Shown here: piece after piece, positions 62,829 to 64,000 of the stretch
Layout: each line of letters opens with the position of its first letter
Numbering within the stretch: position 1 is the stretch's first letter
Assembly (NCBI GenBank): GCA_051277005.1
Contig: JBNMPS010000001.1
Location: 9,360 to 73,359, forward strand
Direction: 5' to 3'
From: Dasania sp051277005
Lineage (GTDB): Bacteria > Pseudomonadota > Gammaproteobacteria > Pseudomonadales > Dasaniaceae
Length of the DNA stretch: 64,000 bases
Translations under genes and position numbers: made by a program
The notes under the pieces: model-generated
Database searches by the model: none
Seen by the model: the letters and a program-made list of their open reading frames with translations, nothing else
What the model was told of the DNA's origin: nothing

Positions 62829-63899
62829 TTGAAAATATTAGTAACCGGCGGTGCGGGCTTTATCGGCAGTGCTGTCATCAGGCATATTTTGAGCAATACC
62901 TCTGATGAGGTGGTCAATGTCGATAAATTAACTTATGCGGGTAATTTGTCCTCGCTTGAAGCCGTATTGCCCTCTGCTAAATACGCTTTTTGCCAGGTTG
63001 ATATATGCGACGCTAAAGCGTTAACGGCAGTTTTTGAGCAGCACCAGCCCGATGGCGTGATGCACTTGGCGGCAGAATCACATGTTGATCGCTCTATTGA
63101 AGGGCCCGCAGACTTTATTCAAACCAATATTGTCGGTACATGCACCTTGCTAGAAGCGGCAAGGCAATATTGGCAGGCGCTAGATAACGATAAAAAGTCT
63201 GCCTTCCGCTTTCATCATATTTCAACCGATGAGGTTTACGGTGATTTGGATGGGCCGGATGGCTTATTTACTGAGCAAACATCCTATGACCCAAGCTCGC
63301 CTTATTCGGCATCCAAGGCAGGTTCAGATCATTTAGTTAGAGCTTGGCAGCGTACTTATGGCTTGCCCGTTGTGTTAACCAATTGCTCCAATAATTACGG
63401 CCCCTACCACTTCCCTGAGAAATTAATTCCCCATATTGTGCTCAATGCCCTGCAAGGTAAACCGCTGCCGGTATATGGTGATGGCTCACAAATAAGAGAT
63501 TGGCTGTATGTAGATGACCATGCCAGGGCTTTATGTAAAGTGTTTAACGATGGTAAAAATGGCGAAACCTATAATATTGGTGGCCATAACGAGAAGAAAA
63601 ATATCGAAGTGGTAAAAATAATTTGTGCCATTCTCGAAGAGCTTGCCCCAGATAATAGTCATTCTCGCGAAAGCGGAAATCCAGAGGGTTTTGAAGGCCT
63701 TATTACCTTTGTAAAAGACCGCCCAGGTCATGACCTACGGTATGCCATTGATGCCTCAAAAATTGAGCGCGAACTAGGTTGGGTGCCTGAAGAAAGTTTT
63801 GAAACAGGTATCCGCAAAACCGTGCAATGGTATTTAGATAATAAAATTTGGTGGCAGGCCGTTCTTGATGGCAGTTATTGCCTTAATAGAATAGGGTGA
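62829..63899 (+). CDS. rfbB: dTDP-glucose 4,6-dehydratase RfbB/RmlB with inserted repeat
   Basis: A 356-residue short-chain dehydrogenase that makes dTDP-4-keto-6-deoxyglucose for rhamnose and other deoxysugars of O-antigen. It begins at TTG with the Rossmann loop VTGGAGFIGSAVIRH. The catalytic Tyr-Lys pair is in YSASKAGSDHLVRAW, and DRSIEGP, IRDWLYVDDHARAL and FVKDRPGHDLRYAID are conserved family blocks. Between EELAPDN and LITFVKD is an insertion (SHSRESGNPEGFEG) that is the translation of a REP-like palindrome. It lies beyond the catalytic core, so the enzyme may still work. Confidence 0.93.
   Translation: MKILVTGGAGFIGSAVIRHILSNTSDEVVNVDKLTYAGNLSSLEAVLPSAKYAFCQVDICDAKALTAVFEQHQPDGVMHLAAESHVDRSIEGPADFIQTNIVGTCTLLEAARQYWQALDNDKKSAFRFHHISTDEVYGDLDGPDGLFTEQTSYDPSSPYSASKAGSDHLVRAWQRTYGLPVVLTNCSNNYGPYHFPEKLIPHIVLNALQGKPLPVYGDGSQIRDWLYVDDHARALCKVFNDGKNGETYNIGGHNEKKNIEVVKIICAILEELAPDNSHSRESGNPEGFEGLITFVKDRPGHDLRYAIDASKIERELGWVPEESFETGIRKTVQWYLDNKIWWQAVLDGSYCLNRIG
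63658..63687 (+). repeat. REP-like palindrome inserted in frame within rfbB
   Basis: GTCATTCTCGCGAAAGCGGA then AATCCAGAGG: the GTCATTCCCGCGAAAGCGGGAATCC family with minor changes, read as S-H-S-R-E-S-G-N-P-E. The stem is TCGCG-type (TCTCGC / GCGGA) with a GAAA loop. It lies in frame and lacks stops. Confidence 0.85.
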
Positions 63900-63904
63900 T
63901 AATT

Positions 63905-64000
<96 letters not shown>

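Overview
The window looks like a chromosomal segment of a marine-type gammaproteobacterium with moderate GC. Two gene orders match what is known from Pseudomonas and relatives: yifB/ubiK/porin/glnK/amtB/sutA, and glnE-ilvE-waaF-waaC-waaG-waaP. Genus-level placement is not possible by eye; an assignment near Cellvibrionales/Pseudomonadales is an inference.

Layout. (1) 1-8.8 kb: a partial RluA-type pseudouridine synthase, YifB/ComM, a BLUF photoreceptor, UbiK, a broken TorF-type porin, then glnK-amtB-glnK and a SutA-like RNA polymerase-binding protein. (2) 8.8-20.2 kb: housekeeping genes: aldehyde dehydrogenase, rpoH, DUF423, trmB, DUF523, pyruvate kinase, argA, argE, and a Pit phosphate transporter with its DUF47 partner behind a candidate Pho box. 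(3) 20.4-32.4 kb: a stand-alone GspE/PilB-like ATPase, glnE, ilvE and the LPS inner-core genes. A GIY-YIG gene and a 40-bp tandem palindrome array interrupt the waaF-waaC junction. (4) 32.4-39.1 kb: a decayed surface-polysaccharide region with broken kinase and glycosyltransferase genes and a dead IS91-associated-type tyrosine recombinase, followed by an intact GT4 glycosyltransferase and an O-antigen ligase. (5) 39.7-50.3 kb: a complete type II secretion operon in the order E-F-G-H-I-J-K-L-M-C-D, the order of the Xanthomonas xps cluster. (6) 50.6-58.1 kb: a strongly promoted secreted protein (S-layer candidate), two sulfotransferases, a DsbA-like oxidoreductase, an O-acyltransferase/SGNH protein and a glycosyltransferase-sulfotransferase fusion. 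(7) 58.1-64 kb: an accessory region with two copies of a 122-bp composite repeat array bracketing a nucleotidyltransferase gene, an orphan CcdA antitoxin with broken ccdB, and a Phd/RelE pair; then VapBC, rfbB carrying an in-frame palindromic repeat, and a heptanucleotide microsatellite at the window edge.

How it fits together. Regions 3-6 read as a cell-envelope block: LPS core synthesis and phosphorylation, O-antigen ligation, a secretion machine, a probable abundant secreted product, and enzymes that could sulfate or acylate surface glycans. REP-like palindromes (core of the form CCGGC-loop-GCCGG, or its inverse) are scattered through the window as single copies, as 40-, 48- and 122-bp tandem arrays, and once inside a coding sequence. 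They are the most unusual feature here. Several broken genes carry breaks at homopolymers or TA runs, so some may be sequencing errors rather than true pseudogenes.
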